From Propionivibrio dicarboxylicus (GTDB lineage: Bacteria > Pseudomonadota > Gammaproteobacteria > Burkholderiales > Rhodocyclaceae), in NCBI RefSeq assembly GCF_900099695.1, contig NZ_FNCY01000006.1, positions 145,473 to 209,472 on the forward strand: a stretch of DNA of 64,000 nt, written 5' to 3'. The notes under the pieces were generated by a model, which made no database searches, was not told the DNA's origin, and saw only the letters and a program-made list of their open reading frames with translations. The position numbers and the translations under genes were made by a program. This document shows, one piece after another, positions 21,449-32,519 of this stretch; the first letter of the stretch is position 1, and the number at the start of each line of letters is the position of its first letter.

Positions 21449-21973
21449 TTATGCCTGCGCGTCAGGGAACAACACGTCGCTGAATCCGAACTGTCGAAAG
21501 TCCCGAATTCGCATTGGATAAAGCATGCCATCGAGATGATCGCACTCGTGCTGCACGACGCGGGCATGGAAGCCTTCGACCGTGCGTTCAAGCGGATTTC
21601 CCTGCGGATCGAATCCGGTATAGCGCAGACGCGTCCAACGCGGCACCTTGCCACGCAGGCCAGGCACCGACAGACACCCTTCCCAATCGTCCTCGGTCGC
21701 ATCGGAGAGCGGTGTCAGAATCGGGTTGACGAGCACGGTAAAGGGTACGGCGTCCGCATCCGGATAGCGCGGATTGTGCTCGAAACCGAAGATCACCACC
21801 CGCAGATCGACGCCGATCTGCGGTGCCGCCAGACCAACGCCATCGTACTCGCGCATGGTCTCCATCATCTCCTCGATCAGCGCCAGCAACTCGGGCGTAT
21901 TGAACTCGGTGACCTCGCGTGCCCGTTGCAGCAGGCGGGAATCCCCCATCCGGAGCACGGGCCTGCTAGGCAC
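21449..21973 (-). CDS. def: Peptide deformylase
   Basis: 174 residues with the three deformylase motifs intact: [10 protein letters not shown] (residues 45-54), EGCLSVPG with the metal Cys, and QHECDHLDG with the two metal His and the catalytic Glu. It removes formyl from nascent N-termini, the step before Map. It overlaps the mtnP start region by 8 bases. It lies apart from fmt, next to purine salvage genes, so it may be the second or sole copy; that cannot be decided here. Confidence 0.96.
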   Translation of the reverse strand: MPSRPVLRMGDSRLLQRAREVTEFNTPELLALIEEMMETMREYDGVGLAAPQIGVDLRVVIFGFEHNPRYPDADAVPFTVLVNPILTPLSDATEDDWEGCLSVPGLRGKVPRWTRLRYTGFDPQGNPLERTVEGFHARVVQHECDHLDGMLYPMRIRDFRQFGFSDVLFPDAQA

Positions 21974-22721
21974 AGCCGCACCCGCTACGCATGACGAGTT
22001 CGCCGATGATCGAGCGGACGTGGCTCATCGACTCCTGCAGCACGCTCTCGATCGCCTCGAACTTGATCCCGTGACGACTGTCGGCGCGACCGGCCGCGTA
22101 ATTGACGACCAGGTTGATCGCCGCATAGGGCACGCCCAATTCACGCGCAAGCGCCGCTTCCGGCATCCCGGTCATGCCGACGACATCGGCGCCGTCGCGC
22201 TCGTAACGGTCGATCTCGGCCGCCGTTTCGAGCCGCGGCCCTTGCGTCGCCGCGTAGACGGAGGAATCGCTGACCGGCACGCCGGCACTGGCGGCGGCAT
22301 CCATCAGTTGCCGGCGCAAATCGGCGTCATAGGGCTCGGTGAAATCGATATGCGTGACCTTGCCATCCGGCCCTTCATGAAAGGTCGATTTCCGGCCCCA
22401 GGTGTAATCGATGATCTGGTGAGGAATCACGACATCGCCGGGCTTGAGGTCGGGACGGATACTGCCGACCGAAGCTACCGAAACGATGCGCTGCGCGCCG
22501 AGCTTCTGCAGCGCCCAGAGATTGGCGCGGTAATTCACCTCATGCGGCGGAATCGTATGTCCGTAACCGTGCCGGGCGAGAAAGGCCACCGGTTCGCCGC
22601 AGATCCGCCCAAGCGTGACCGGACCGGAGGGATCGCCATAAGGCGTGCGCACGACCTCGCGGTGCGAGATGTCGAGGTTCGCGAGTTGCGAGAGGCCGCT
22701 GCCTCCGATCACGGCGAGCAT
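21966..22721 (-). CDS. mtnP: S-methyl-5'-thioinosine phosphorylase
   Basis: 251 residues of the PNP/MTAP phosphorylase family. Motifs: IGGSGLSQL start, [35 protein letters not shown] and [16 protein letters not shown]. Overall resemblance is closest to the Pseudomonas methylthioinosine phosphorylase (PA3004 type), which yields hypoxanthine and 5-methylthioribose-1-phosphate. The neighbour Hpt would use the hypoxanthine, supporting this specificity over methylthioadenosine. One base separates it from hpt. The C-terminal GCGCA tail is odd but harmless. Confidence 0.85.
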   Translation of the reverse strand: MLAVIGGSGLSQLANLDISHREVVRTPYGDPSGPVTLGRICGEPVAFLARHGYGHTIPPHEVNYRANLWALQKLGAQRIVSVASVGSIRPDLKPGDVVIPHQIIDYTWGRKSTFHEGPDGKVTHIDFTEPYDADLRRQLMDAAASAGVPVSDSSVYAATQGPRLETAAEIDRYERDGADVVGMTGMPEAALARELGVPYAAINLVVNYAAGRADSRHGIKFEAIESVLQESMSHVRSIIGELVMRSGCGCA

Positions 22722-22722
22722 T

Positions 22723-23271
22723 TCATGCTCCTTTCATCGCATAGATGGCCGGCAGATTGCGGAAATGTCCGCTGACGTCCATGCCATAGCCGAAAACGAA
22801 ACGATCCGGCACCGTCAGTGCGACGAAATCGGCCCGGATCGGCTTTGTCTTGCCGTTCAACTTTTCTGTCGCCACGGCCGTATAGCACTGCCGCGCGCCC
22901 AGTTCCGACAGGCGATCGACGATGGCCGCCAGCGTCAGCCCTTCGTCGAGGATATCGTCGAGCACGATCACCGTCCGGCCTTCGACCGGCGTCCGCGGCG
23001 CTGCACGCCAGGACAAGGCGCCCCCGGAGGTTTCCTGACCGTAGCGCGTGACGTGCAGGTAATCGAACTCGAGCGGGAAATCGAGTTGGGTCATCAGGTG
23101 CCCGGCAAAGGGCACACCGCCGCTCATCACGCACAGCACGAGCGGATTGGTGTCGGCCAACTGTTGCGTGATCTCGGCGGCAACGCGCGAGACCGCCACT
23201 TTGACGGTCTCGGCGGAGTGGATCAGATCGGCCGCGGCGAGAATCGCCTTGGCATTTTCAATGTCGGTCAT
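22723..23271 (-). CDS. hpt: Hypoxanthine(-guanine) phosphoribosyltransferase
   Basis: 182 residues of the type I PRTase fold. The PRPP-binding motif appears as [17 protein letters not shown] (about residues 100-116), with [13 protein letters not shown] as the PPi loop and a [11 protein letters not shown] base-binding segment. It converts hypoxanthine (and probably guanine) to IMP/GMP. It overlaps galU by 4 bases and precedes mtnP, forming a salvage pair. Annotated as hypoxanthine-guanine type in relatives; exact base preference is inference. Confidence 0.92.
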   Translation of the reverse strand: MTDIENAKAILAAADLIHSAETVKVAVSRVAAEITQQLADTNPLVLCVMSGGVPFAGHLMTQLDFPLEFDYLHVTRYGQETSGGALSWRAAPRTPVEGRTVIVLDDILDEGLTLAAIVDRLSELGARQCYTAVATEKLNGKTKPIRADFVALTVPDRFVFGYGMDVSGHFRNLPAIYAMKGA

Positions 23272-24140
23272 GCATTTTCCAGGGTATTGAGGTACTGCGA
23301 AAATGCGGCGCCCACTTCGGGATGACGGCGACCGAAATCAACGGTCGCTTCCAGATAACCGAGTTTGGAGCCGCAATCAAAACGTTTGCCGAGATAGCGA
23401 TAGGCCAGCACCTGCTCTTCCGCCATCAACGAAGCAATGCCGTCGGTCAGCTGGATTTCGCCGCCCGATCCCGGCGCCACCGTTTCCAGGTGATGGAAGA
23501 TCCTCGGCGTCAGGATGTAACGCCCGACCACCGCCAGATTCGATGGTGCCACCTCGGGCTTGGGCTTCTCGACGATCGCCTCGATCCGTTCGAGCCGGTC
23601 GCCGACCGGCGCCGACTTGACGATACCATAACTGGCGGTATCGGCCGGCGGCACGTCGAGGGCACCGAGAATCGAGCAGCGGTAATAGTCGAATTTGTCC
23701 GTCATCTGCTTCATCACCGGCACTTCGTGATCGAGCAAATCGTCCGCCAGCAGCACGGCGAACGGCTCGTCGCCGACCACCGGTTTGGCGCACAGCACGG
23801 CGTGCCCCAAGCCCAGCGCTTCGGGCTGGCGCAGATAGATGCAGTTGATGTTCTTCGGCAGCATGTTGCGGACGAACTCGAGCATTTCCGTCTTGTTCTT
23901 GGCGGCGAGTTCGGTCTCAAGCTCATAGGCCTTGTCGAAATGGTCTTCGATCGCCCGCTTGGTGCGGCCGGTGACGAAGATCATGTCGGTGATGCCGGCA
24001 GCGACCGCCTCCTCGACGGCGTACTGGATCAGCGGCTTATCGACGATCGGCATCATTTCCTTCGGGCTGGCCTTGGTCGCCGGCAAGAAGCGCGTACCGA
24101 GTCCGGCGACCGGAAAGACCGCCTTGGTAACCTTTTTCAT
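23268..24140 (-). CDS. galU: UTP-glucose-1-phosphate uridylyltransferase
   Basis: 290 residues. Makes UDP-glucose for LPS core, glycogen-related and exopolysaccharide routes. The nucleotide-binding start [18 protein letters not shown], the [19 protein letters not shown] motif and [10 protein letters not shown] are intact. Fourteen bases downstream of ligA and translationally coupled to hpt. It differs from GalF/RfbA types by the GalU-specific spacing. Confidence 0.96.
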   Translation of the reverse strand: MKKVTKAVFPVAGLGTRFLPATKASPKEMMPIVDKPLIQYAVEEAVAAGITDMIFVTGRTKRAIEDHFDKAYELETELAAKNKTEMLEFVRNMLPKNINCIYLRQPEALGLGHAVLCAKPVVGDEPFAVLLADDLLDHEVPVMKQMTDKFDYYRCSILGALDVPPADTASYGIVKSAPVGDRLERIEAIVEKPKPEVAPSNLAVVGRYILTPRIFHHLETVAPGSGGEIQLTDGIASLMAEEQVLAYRYLGKRFDCGSKLGYLEATVDFGRRHPEVGAAFSQYLNTLENA

Positions 24141-24153
24141 GATGTTATCCTCA

Positions 24154-26184
<2,031 letters not shown>

Positions 26185-27654
26185 TCAGGAAAACAGCCGC
26201 TGGGCGAAAGCGCCGCCGGCAGGCAGCTTGCGCGTCGCCATCGTCGTCTGGTACTGCGCGATCTGGCGCCGGATCGGTTCGAGCGCACCGTCGGAGAGCG
26301 GACGCCGGTTGTCATCGACAAGCGCACCCTTGAGCACGTCGGCAAAGCGTTTGGCCAGATCGACCATCTGCGCGAAGATGCGATCGCCGTGAGCGACGGT
26401 CGGCACATCGAGCAGGAAGGTCAGCCCGTGCGTCGTCATCGTCTTCATCGCTTCCCCGACAAACCCCGCGGCCTCGTGATTGAGCAGGACGTAGAGGACG
26501 TTGCCATCGTCGTCGACGCGGACAAAGCGGCCATTCTCGATCACCATTCCGGCCGATTCGGCCAAGGCCCGGATTTTCGTTCCCGGCAAGGGCGTGGCAA
26601 CGCTGACCACGTTGATGCCGATCTGAATATCGACGCCGGCACAGAAGGCGTCGAGCGCCGCGGCCTTCTCGAGCGCGCTCTGCCGTTGCGGCATATCGAC
26701 GATGGCCATCAGCGCATGCGCAAGATCATGCATGGCGACATGGAAGACCGTCAGCTCGGCATCCGACACCGGTCCGCGACGATCGACGAGTTGCAGGCCA
26801 ATGCGCAGGCTGCGGTACGGGGTATCGCTGCCGGCCTCGATCGCCTCCCATTCGCGCGTCGTCTCGTTAAAACCGAACCAGAGCACGCGTTTGCGCACAT
26901 GGGCAAGCGCCTCCTTGACGGCACCGAGGATTTGCGCCGCCGGCGCCGGTTCGATCGCTTCAAGCGCGGCGATGTAATCGACCTCCGCCGACAACAGGTG
27001 CTGCGGTTCGGCCACTTCACGGAATTCGTCGCTGGTAGCAGGAGCTGCCGGCGCCACCTCGACAGGCTCGACCCGACTGGGCGCAGCCTTCGGCGCTGAC
27101 ATCGGCGAAGCGGTAACCGGCGGACGCGGCGCTGTCACCGGCCTGGGCGGCACCGCTGCTTGTGCTGACGCTTGGACAGGCGGTGCTGGCCGGGTCGGCA
27201 CAACCGGCTCGGGGGTGAAAGCAGGCACGGAAGCGGGTGTGGCGTCGGGCGCCAAAACGGGCGCCGGGGGCGCCATGACATCGTCCTCGACGCGCAACAC
27301 CGGTTCGATCCGTTCACCGCTGACGGCGTCGACACGCAGGACCGGCTCGATGCGTTGCGGCACCGGCTCGGCCGGCATCCGCCGCTCGATCATCGGCGTC
27401 TCGGCTACCGGCGCGGGGATATCCTCATCCTCCGTCCTCATCGCCGGCTCGTCGTCCGGCAGCGCTTCTTCCGGTTCGACACGCATCGCCGGCGCCTCGT
27501 CGTCCGTCGAGGTCACCAGCACGTCTTCCTCCGCTGGCTCCAGCAGGCGCTGCGCCAAGGTGCGGTGGCGGTATTCAATCCAGGCGTTGTAGGCCACCAC
27601 GCCCGATACGGCGACGGCCCCGAGGCCGATCAGACCTATCTGCAGTTCGGTCAT
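26185..27654 (-). CDS. ZipA-like cell division protein
   Basis: 489 residues: an N-terminal membrane helix (IGLIGLGAVAVSGVVAYNAW, residues 6-25), a short basic patch, a long acidic then Pro/Ala-rich linker (about 45-255), and a folded C-terminal domain (about 260-489) matching the ZipA FtsZ-binding region by position and composition. ZipA anchors FtsZ to the membrane in gammaproteobacteria; betaproteobacterial proteins at this smc-ligA locus are more divergent, so functional equivalence is inferred from context. The C-terminal domain is longer than that of E. coli ZipA. Confidence 0.75.
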   Translation of the reverse strand: MTELQIGLIGLGAVAVSGVVAYNAWIEYRHRTLAQRLLEPAEEDVLVTSTDDEAPAMRVEPEEALPDDEPAMRTEDEDIPAPVAETPMIERRMPAEPVPQRIEPVLRVDAVSGERIEPVLRVEDDVMAPPAPVLAPDATPASVPAFTPEPVVPTRPAPPVQASAQAAVPPRPVTAPRPPVTASPMSAPKAAPSRVEPVEVAPAAPATSDEFREVAEPQHLLSAEVDYIAALEAIEPAPAAQILGAVKEALAHVRKRVLWFGFNETTREWEAIEAGSDTPYRSLRIGLQLVDRRGPVSDAELTVFHVAMHDLAHALMAIVDMPQRQSALEKAAALDAFCAGVDIQIGINVVSVATPLPGTKIRALAESAGMVIENGRFVRVDDDGNVLYVLLNHEAAGFVGEAMKTMTTHGLTFLLDVPTVAHGDRIFAQMVDLAKRFADVLKGALVDDNRRPLSDGALEPIRRQIAQYQTTMATRKLPAGGAFAQRLFS

Positions 27655-27663
27655 AGTTCTCCG

Positions 27664-30600
27664 CTATAGGATTTGCTCGCGCATGCGCAAGGCCTCTTCC
27701 ATATCGACTTCGACAATGCGCGACACCCCGGATTCCTGCATCGTCACGCCGACCAACTGCTGCGCCATCTCCATGGCGATCTTGTTGTGGCTGATGAAGA
27801 GAAACTGGGTGTTCGTCGACATGCGCTGGACCATCGCGCAGAAGCGTTCAGTATTGGTATCGTCGAGCGGCGCATCGACCTCGTCAAGCAGGCAGAATGG
27901 CGCCGGATTGAGCCGGAACATGGCGAACACCAGCGCGATCGCGGTCAGCGCTTTTTCGCCGCCGGAAAGCAGGTGGATCGTCGAATTCTTCTTGCCTGGC
28001 GGCTGCGCCATGACCTGCACACCGGCATCGAGGATTTCCTCGCCGGTAATAATCAGGCGCGCTTCGCCGCCTCCGAACAGGATCGGGAACAGCTCGCCAA
28101 AATTCTTGTTCACCGTGTCGTAGGTTGCCTGCAGCAAATCGCGGGTTTCGCGATCGATGCGCCGGATGGCGTTTTCCAGCGTTTCCATCGCCTGCGTCAG
28201 GTCCTCCGATTGCGCGTCAAGGAAACCCTTGCGTTCGCGTGCCGATTCGAGTTCGTCGAGCGCCGCCAGATTGACCGGTCCCAGGGCCTCGATCGAGCGC
28301 TGCAAAGTGGTGATCGCCCCTTGCAGCGCGCTCGGACGGGCATTCGGCAGGTCAAGCGACAGGCTCGCCTCATCGGCCTGCGCTTCTTCCAACTGTGCCG
28401 CCATCTGCTCGACGTTCAGCGCCGCCGCCTGTTCCTTCAGACGGAAGTCGCCGATGCGTTCGCGCAGCGGTTCGAGACTCAGTTCGACCTTCATGCGCTG
28501 CTCTTCGAGCGTCCGCAGCGCGCCGGCCGCAGCTTCCTGCGCATCGCGCGCCGTGATCAGTGCCTGTTCGCACGCCACGCGCCGCTCCAACGCGGCCTGC
28601 AGTTGCGGCTCGAGATCCTCCGACTGCATGGCCTCGGCCGTTTCGGCGCAACGCACCAGCTCGTCGGCAATGCGGTCAATCTGCTTGAGCGCGAGATCGC
28701 GGTTGTTCTTGATTTCGCCGAGCTTCGTCCGGCATTCACGCTGCGAAAACTGCGCTTCGCGCCACTCGCGTTCAGCCGCATTGACGCGTTCGCGCTCGTC
28801 ACGCAGCGTCCGCTCGGCCTGTTCGAAGCGGGCGGAAATCGCGTCGAGCCGCATCTGCAACTCGCGAATCGCCTCGCGCGCGCTCTCGACCGCCTCGTCC
28901 GCCATGAACAGGCGTTCGTTTTCGGCTTCTTCCTCGGCGGCCATGTCGGCGAAGCTGGCGTCGATCTGTTCCTGGCGCTCGCGGAAACGGTCGAGCGCCT
29001 GCGACAGCTTCAGCGTCTCGACCTGAATGGCATGCGCCTGTTCCTGCAGCACATCGAGTTCGCGCCGCGCCTCCTGCAGCGAATTCTGCGCGTCGGCGAT
29101 CGTCGCCTCGATCTCGGCCAGACGCTCCTGCGCCTGTTCGACGCGCTCCTCGCGCTCGGCGATGATGCGGCCAAGCTCCTCGATTTCGCGCTGGCGTTCG
29201 AGCAGACCGTGTTCGGCAGCATCGGCGGCAAACAGCGTGACGCTTTGCCGCGTAATGACATCGCCATGAGGCGTGACGCAGCAGGCGTTGCCGGTCAGCG
29301 TCTCGCGCCGGTCGAGCGCGGCTTGCAGACTGGGGACGGCATGCACGTCGCCGAGCCAGTCGGCAAGAATCGCCGCCAGTCGGGCATCGTCGCAACGGAT
29401 CTTGGCCATCAGGCTGTCGTGGCGATGCTTGGTTTCGCCCCCCCCGACCGGCAACAGCAGCGTCAGCTTGCTGCCCGGCCGATCCTTGTCCCAGGCCGGA
29501 TCGACGTCGTCGGCGGACAGGGCGTTGAGCCGCTCGCGCAGGACCGCTTCGACCGCGTCTTCCCAGCCGGCATCGACATGCAAGGACTTCCACAGCGGTT
29601 CGTGTTTCTCCAGGTGATAGCGGCGCAGCCATTCGCCGACCTTGCCATCGCCCTGAACGCGCTTTTGCAGTTGTTCCAGCGCGATGCGTCGCGCATGTGC
29701 CTCGGCACGTTCCTTCTGCACCAGCTGCACATCGGCCATGACCTGCCGGCGCTGCTGATCGAGCCCCGGCAAGGCACGCTGCCGCGACATCAGGTCTTCC
29801 TGCGCCGTCGCGATCTTCTCGCGCAGTTCGGCCAGCAGCTCCTGCTTGAATTCGAACTCGGCATGATCCGGCACCGGCAATGCTTCGCGTTCCTGGTTCA
29901 GCCGGTCGCGCCGGCTCGCCAGGATCTGCAGCGAACGCTGTGCGTGGCCGCGATTCGTCAGCTCGACCTGCAGGCGCTGTTCGGCGCGCGCGATCTCGCC
30001 ACGCTGCGTATTGACGGCTTCCTGCACTTCGGCATAGGCCTCCTCGACCAGCGGCAGGCGCTCCTGCTGTGCCGCGAGGCGCATTTCGCCCTGCTCGGCG
30101 CGCTCGTCGGCCAGTACCGAAAGCTCTTCCCAGCGCGTCTGATCGGCGTCGTATTTCTCGACGTCGGCTTCCCACTGCTGCTTGTCGGCCTGCAACTGCG
30201 TCAAGCGTGATTCGTACTCGCTCTGCGACTCGCGACGATGGCGGATTTCGGCCTCGAGCCGCGCCACTTCGGCACTGGCCTTGTAGTTTTCCGACTGGGC
30301 CGACTGCACGCCGTCAGTGGCGATGAAATGGTTCTCGCGCGCTTCTTCGAGCTTGGCTTCGGTCTCGCGCAGCGCCGCATTCTGCGCTTCGAGTTCGTTG
30401 ACGGCACGCTCCACTTCGCGCGCCACGCGTTCGCGCTCGGTCTGCGCCTCGTTGCGCCGCAGCAGCCAGAGCAGCTGTTGCTTGCGCGTCAGCGATTCGT
30501 GGTATTCCCGGAACTGGCGCGCCACCGCCGCTTGCTCTTCGAGCCGCTCCATCTGCGAGCCGAGTTCGACCCGGATATCCTCGACCCGGGTCAGGTTCTC

Positions 30601-31164
30601 ACGCGTGTCCGACAGCCGGTTCTCGGTTTCCTTGCGCCGCTCCTTGTACTTGGTCACGCCGGCGGCTTCTTCGAGGAAGACGCGCAGTTCGTCTGGACGC
30701 GCCTCAATGATCCGCGAAATCGTGCCCTGCCCGATGATCGCATAAGCACGCGGACCGAGGCCGGTGCCGAGGAACAGGTCGGTGATGTCCTTGCGGCGCA
30801 CGTGCAGGTTGTTGATGTAGTACTCCGACTGGCCGCTACGCGTCAGCAGGCGCTTCACCGACAATTCGGAATATTGCGACCACTGCCCGGAGATGCGACC
30901 GAGCGAGTTGTCGAAGACGAGTTCGACCGAGGCGCGCGACACCGGCTTGCGGCCGCCCGAGCCGTTGAAAATGACGTCCTGCATCGACTCGCCGCGCAGT
31001 TCGGAGGCTTTCGACTCGCCCAGCACCCAGCGCACGGCATCCATGACGTTGGATTTGCCGCAACCATTGGGACCGACGACCCCCACCAGCTGACCGGGAA
31101 GCGCGATGGTGGTCGGATCGACGAAGGATTTGAAACCGGCGAGTTTTAGTTTTGTCAGGCGCAT
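27664..31164 (-). CDS. smc: Chromosome segregation protein SMC
   Basis: 1166 residues. N-terminal ATPase half with Walker A GPNGCGKSNVMDAVRWVLGE (residues 31-50), coiled coil to about 500, hinge (about 510-670), returning coiled coil, and the C-terminal half with signature LLSGGEKALTAIALVF and Walker B PFCLLDEVDAPLDD. SMC with ScpA/ScpB compacts and segregates the chromosome. Ten bases upstream of the zipA-like gene, so smc-zipA-ligA-galU-hpt-mtnP-def appear to be one transcription unit. Confidence 0.97.
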   Translation of the reverse strand: MRLTKLKLAGFKSFVDPTTIALPGQLVGVVGPNGCGKSNVMDAVRWVLGESKASELRGESMQDVIFNGSGGRKPVSRASVELVFDNSLGRISGQWSQYSELSVKRLLTRSGQSEYYINNLHVRRKDITDLFLGTGLGPRAYAIIGQGTISRIIEARPDELRVFLEEAAGVTKYKERRKETENRLSDTRENLTRVEDIRVELGSQMERLEEQAAVARQFREYHESLTRKQQLLWLLRRNEAQTERERVAREVERAVNELEAQNAALRETEAKLEEARENHFIATDGVQSAQSENYKASAEVARLEAEIRHRRESQSEYESRLTQLQADKQQWEADVEKYDADQTRWEELSVLADERAEQGEMRLAAQQERLPLVEEAYAEVQEAVNTQRGEIARAEQRLQVELTNRGHAQRSLQILASRRDRLNQEREALPVPDHAEFEFKQELLAELREKIATAQEDLMSRQRALPGLDQQRRQVMADVQLVQKERAEAHARRIALEQLQKRVQGDGKVGEWLRRYHLEKHEPLWKSLHVDAGWEDAVEAVLRERLNALSADDVDPAWDKDRPGSKLTLLLPVGGGETKHRHDSLMAKIRCDDARLAAILADWLGDVHAVPSLQAALDRRETLTGNACCVTPHGDVITRQSVTLFAADAAEHGLLERQREIEELGRIIAEREERVEQAQERLAEIEATIADAQNSLQEARRELDVLQEQAHAIQVETLKLSQALDRFRERQEQIDASFADMAAEEEAENERLFMADEAVESAREAIRELQMRLDAISARFEQAERTLRDERERVNAAEREWREAQFSQRECRTKLGEIKNNRDLALKQIDRIADELVRCAETAEAMQSEDLEPQLQAALERRVACEQALITARDAQEAAAGALRTLEEQRMKVELSLEPLRERIGDFRLKEQAAALNVEQMAAQLEEAQADEASLSLDLPNARPSALQGAITTLQRSIEALGPVNLAALDELESARERKGFLDAQSEDLTQAMETLENAIRRIDRETRDLLQATYDTVNKNFGELFPILFGGGEARLIITGEEILDAGVQVMAQPPGKKNSTIHLLSGGEKALTAIALVFAMFRLNPAPFCLLDEVDAPLDDTNTERFCAMVQRMSTNTQFLFISHNKIAMEMAQQLVGVTMQESGVSRIVEVDMEEALRMREQIL

Positions 31165-31258
31165 GTAAACCGGTGGCAGCCGGCCTGGCTGCGCAAATCG
31201 TGGCTCTGTTCTTGGTAGACTCGGCGCCGGCGATATCGCTCCGGCATCATTGACCGCC

Positions 31259-31264
31259 TATAAT
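31259..31264 (+). promoter_or_regulatory. Putative queF promoter -10
   Basis: A perfect TATAAT hexamer lies 43 bases before the queF start in the 142-base smc-queF divergent gap. No good -35 is seen at 17-18 bases, so it may be activator-dependent or a chance match. Confidence 0.4.
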
Positions 31265-31306
31265 AGCATTTTGGCAGCCCAAATCGTTTCGAATCAGACC
31301 CCAGAC

Positions 31307-31726
31307 ATGACGACTCAACCCTCAAAAACACTGGAAACCTTTCCCAATCCGGCCCCGCACCGGGATTTTCACATCCACATGGAGATTCCGGAATTCACCT
31401 GCCTCTGCCCGAAGACGGGCCAACCCGATTTCGCCACGCTGATCCTCGACTACATTCCCGAGAAGACCTGCGTCGAACTGAAAGCACTGAAGCTGTACAT
31501 CTGGTCGTTCCGTAACGAGGGCTGCTTCCACGAAGCAGTGACCAACCAGATTCTCGACGACCTCGTCAAGGCGCTCAAGCCCCGCTACATGCGCCTGACG
31601 GCGAAGTTCTTCGTGCGCGGCGGCATTTTCACCAACGTCGTCGCCGAACACCGGAAAAAGGGCTGGAAGCCCGAGCCCAAGGTCGAACTGACCGATTTCG
31701 AAACATCGTCGAACACGCGAGGTTAA
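31307..31726 (+). CDS. queF: NADPH-dependent 7-cyano-7-deazaguanine reductase
   Basis: 139 residues, the short (type I, unimodular) QueF that reduces preQ0 to preQ1 for tRNA queuosine. The catalytic Cys and Asp are in [14 protein letters not shown] (residues about 31-44), and the QueF motif [20 protein letters not shown] follows. The ATG at 31307 gives family length; an earlier in-frame ATG at 31250 lies on the predicted promoter. No preQ1 riboswitch was recognised upstream. Seven bases precede the YecA-like gene. Confidence 0.95.
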   Translation: MTTQPSKTLETFPNPAPHRDFHIHMEIPEFTCLCPKTGQPDFATLILDYIPEKTCVELKALKLYIWSFRNEGCFHEAVTNQILDDLVKALKPRYMRLTAKFFVRGGIFTNVVAEHRKKGWKPEPKVELTDFETSSNTRG

Positions 31727-31732
31727 ACGATC

Positions 31733-32455
31733 ATGAGCGAGACATCCTTCTCCTTCTCGGACGAACAACTGGACCGGCTCGAAGCCTTGCTGTCGTCGCC
31801 GACGCTTGAAAACGCCATGGGCCTCGACTCGGCGCAGGGCTATCTCTGCGCAGCCCTCGCCGGCCCGCAACCGATGGCGCCGGAGCGCTGGCTGGCCGAT
31901 ATCCTCGGCAGCGAAAACGCCCTGGAAATCCCGGAAGGCCTTGAGGCGGCCGGACTGCTGCGCCAGTTCGCCGACGCCATCGAAGCCGAGCTCGCCGAAG
32001 GCACGCCGCCGGTGCTGCTGCTCTATCCGGCCAGCGACGAGGAAGACGCTCCCAGCGACTATGTGCCTTGGTGCCAGGCCTATCTCGCCGGTGTCGACGC
32101 CGCCGAACAGGACTGGTTCGAATTTCTCGGCGAGGAAGACGCCGACGACAATGAAGAAATCCGCGAGGAAGTCGCCTACATCGACGAGTGCCTGTTCCCG
32201 CTCATGGTACTGACCGGCGAAGCCGAGGCAGCCGCCCGCGAACACGGCGAAGAATGGCCGGAAGGCGATGAACTCGAGCAGGTCATCAACGACTGCGAGG
32301 AAGACCTGCCGCAAGCCGTTGCCGACCTCTACTGCTTCTGGCGCGCCAAGCGCGGCGTCGGCACGATCCGCCGCGATGCGCCCAAGGTCGGCCGCAACGA
32401 CGCCTGCCCCTGCGGCAGCGGCAAGAAATTCAAGCAGTGCTGCGGCGCCGAATAG
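31733..32455 (+). CDS. UPF0149/YecA family protein with SEC-C metal-binding tail
   Basis: 240 residues, very acidic. Residues about 8-190 match the YgfB/YecA (UPF0149) helical domain ([17 protein letters not shown] near the start). The last 21 residues are a SEC-C motif, [18 protein letters not shown], with the C-x-C-x8-CC zinc site found at the SecA C-terminus. The E. coli YecA SEC-C tail binds metal and interacts with ribosomes; the role here is inferred only by similarity. Followed by a strong terminator. Confidence 0.88.
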   Translation: MSETSFSFSDEQLDRLEALLSSPTLENAMGLDSAQGYLCAALAGPQPMAPERWLADILGSENALEIPEGLEAAGLLRQFADAIEAELAEGTPPVLLLYPASDEEDAPSDYVPWCQAYLAGVDAAEQDWFEFLGEEDADDNEEIREEVAYIDECLFPLMVLTGEAEAAAREHGEEWPEGDELEQVINDCEEDLPQAVADLYCFWRAKRGVGTIRRDAPKVGRNDACPCGSGKKFKQCCGAE

Positions 32456-32486
32456 TCAGGACGACAATCGGTTCTTCCATCGATCG

Positions 32487-32518
32487 AACGCCTCCGCAAC
32501 GCGGGGGCGTTTTTTTTT
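32487..32518 (+). terminator. Rho-independent terminator after the YecA-like gene
   Basis: An 11-bp stem (AACGCCTCCGC / GCGGGGGCGTT, one G-U pair) with a 3-base loop, followed by a run of eight or more T. It ends the queF-yecA-like unit and abuts the stop of the convergent GGDEF gene at 32520. Confidence 0.9.
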
Positions 32519-32519
32519 G

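Noticed and set aside
27673..30210. 845-codon open frame opposite smc
   Set aside because: Antisense shadow of the SMC coiled coil; no domain, no start signal.
31250..31306. Longer queF start at 31250
   Set aside because: The extra 19 residues overlap the TATAAT hexamer and are not part of the QueF family; the ATG at 31307 gives the standard length.
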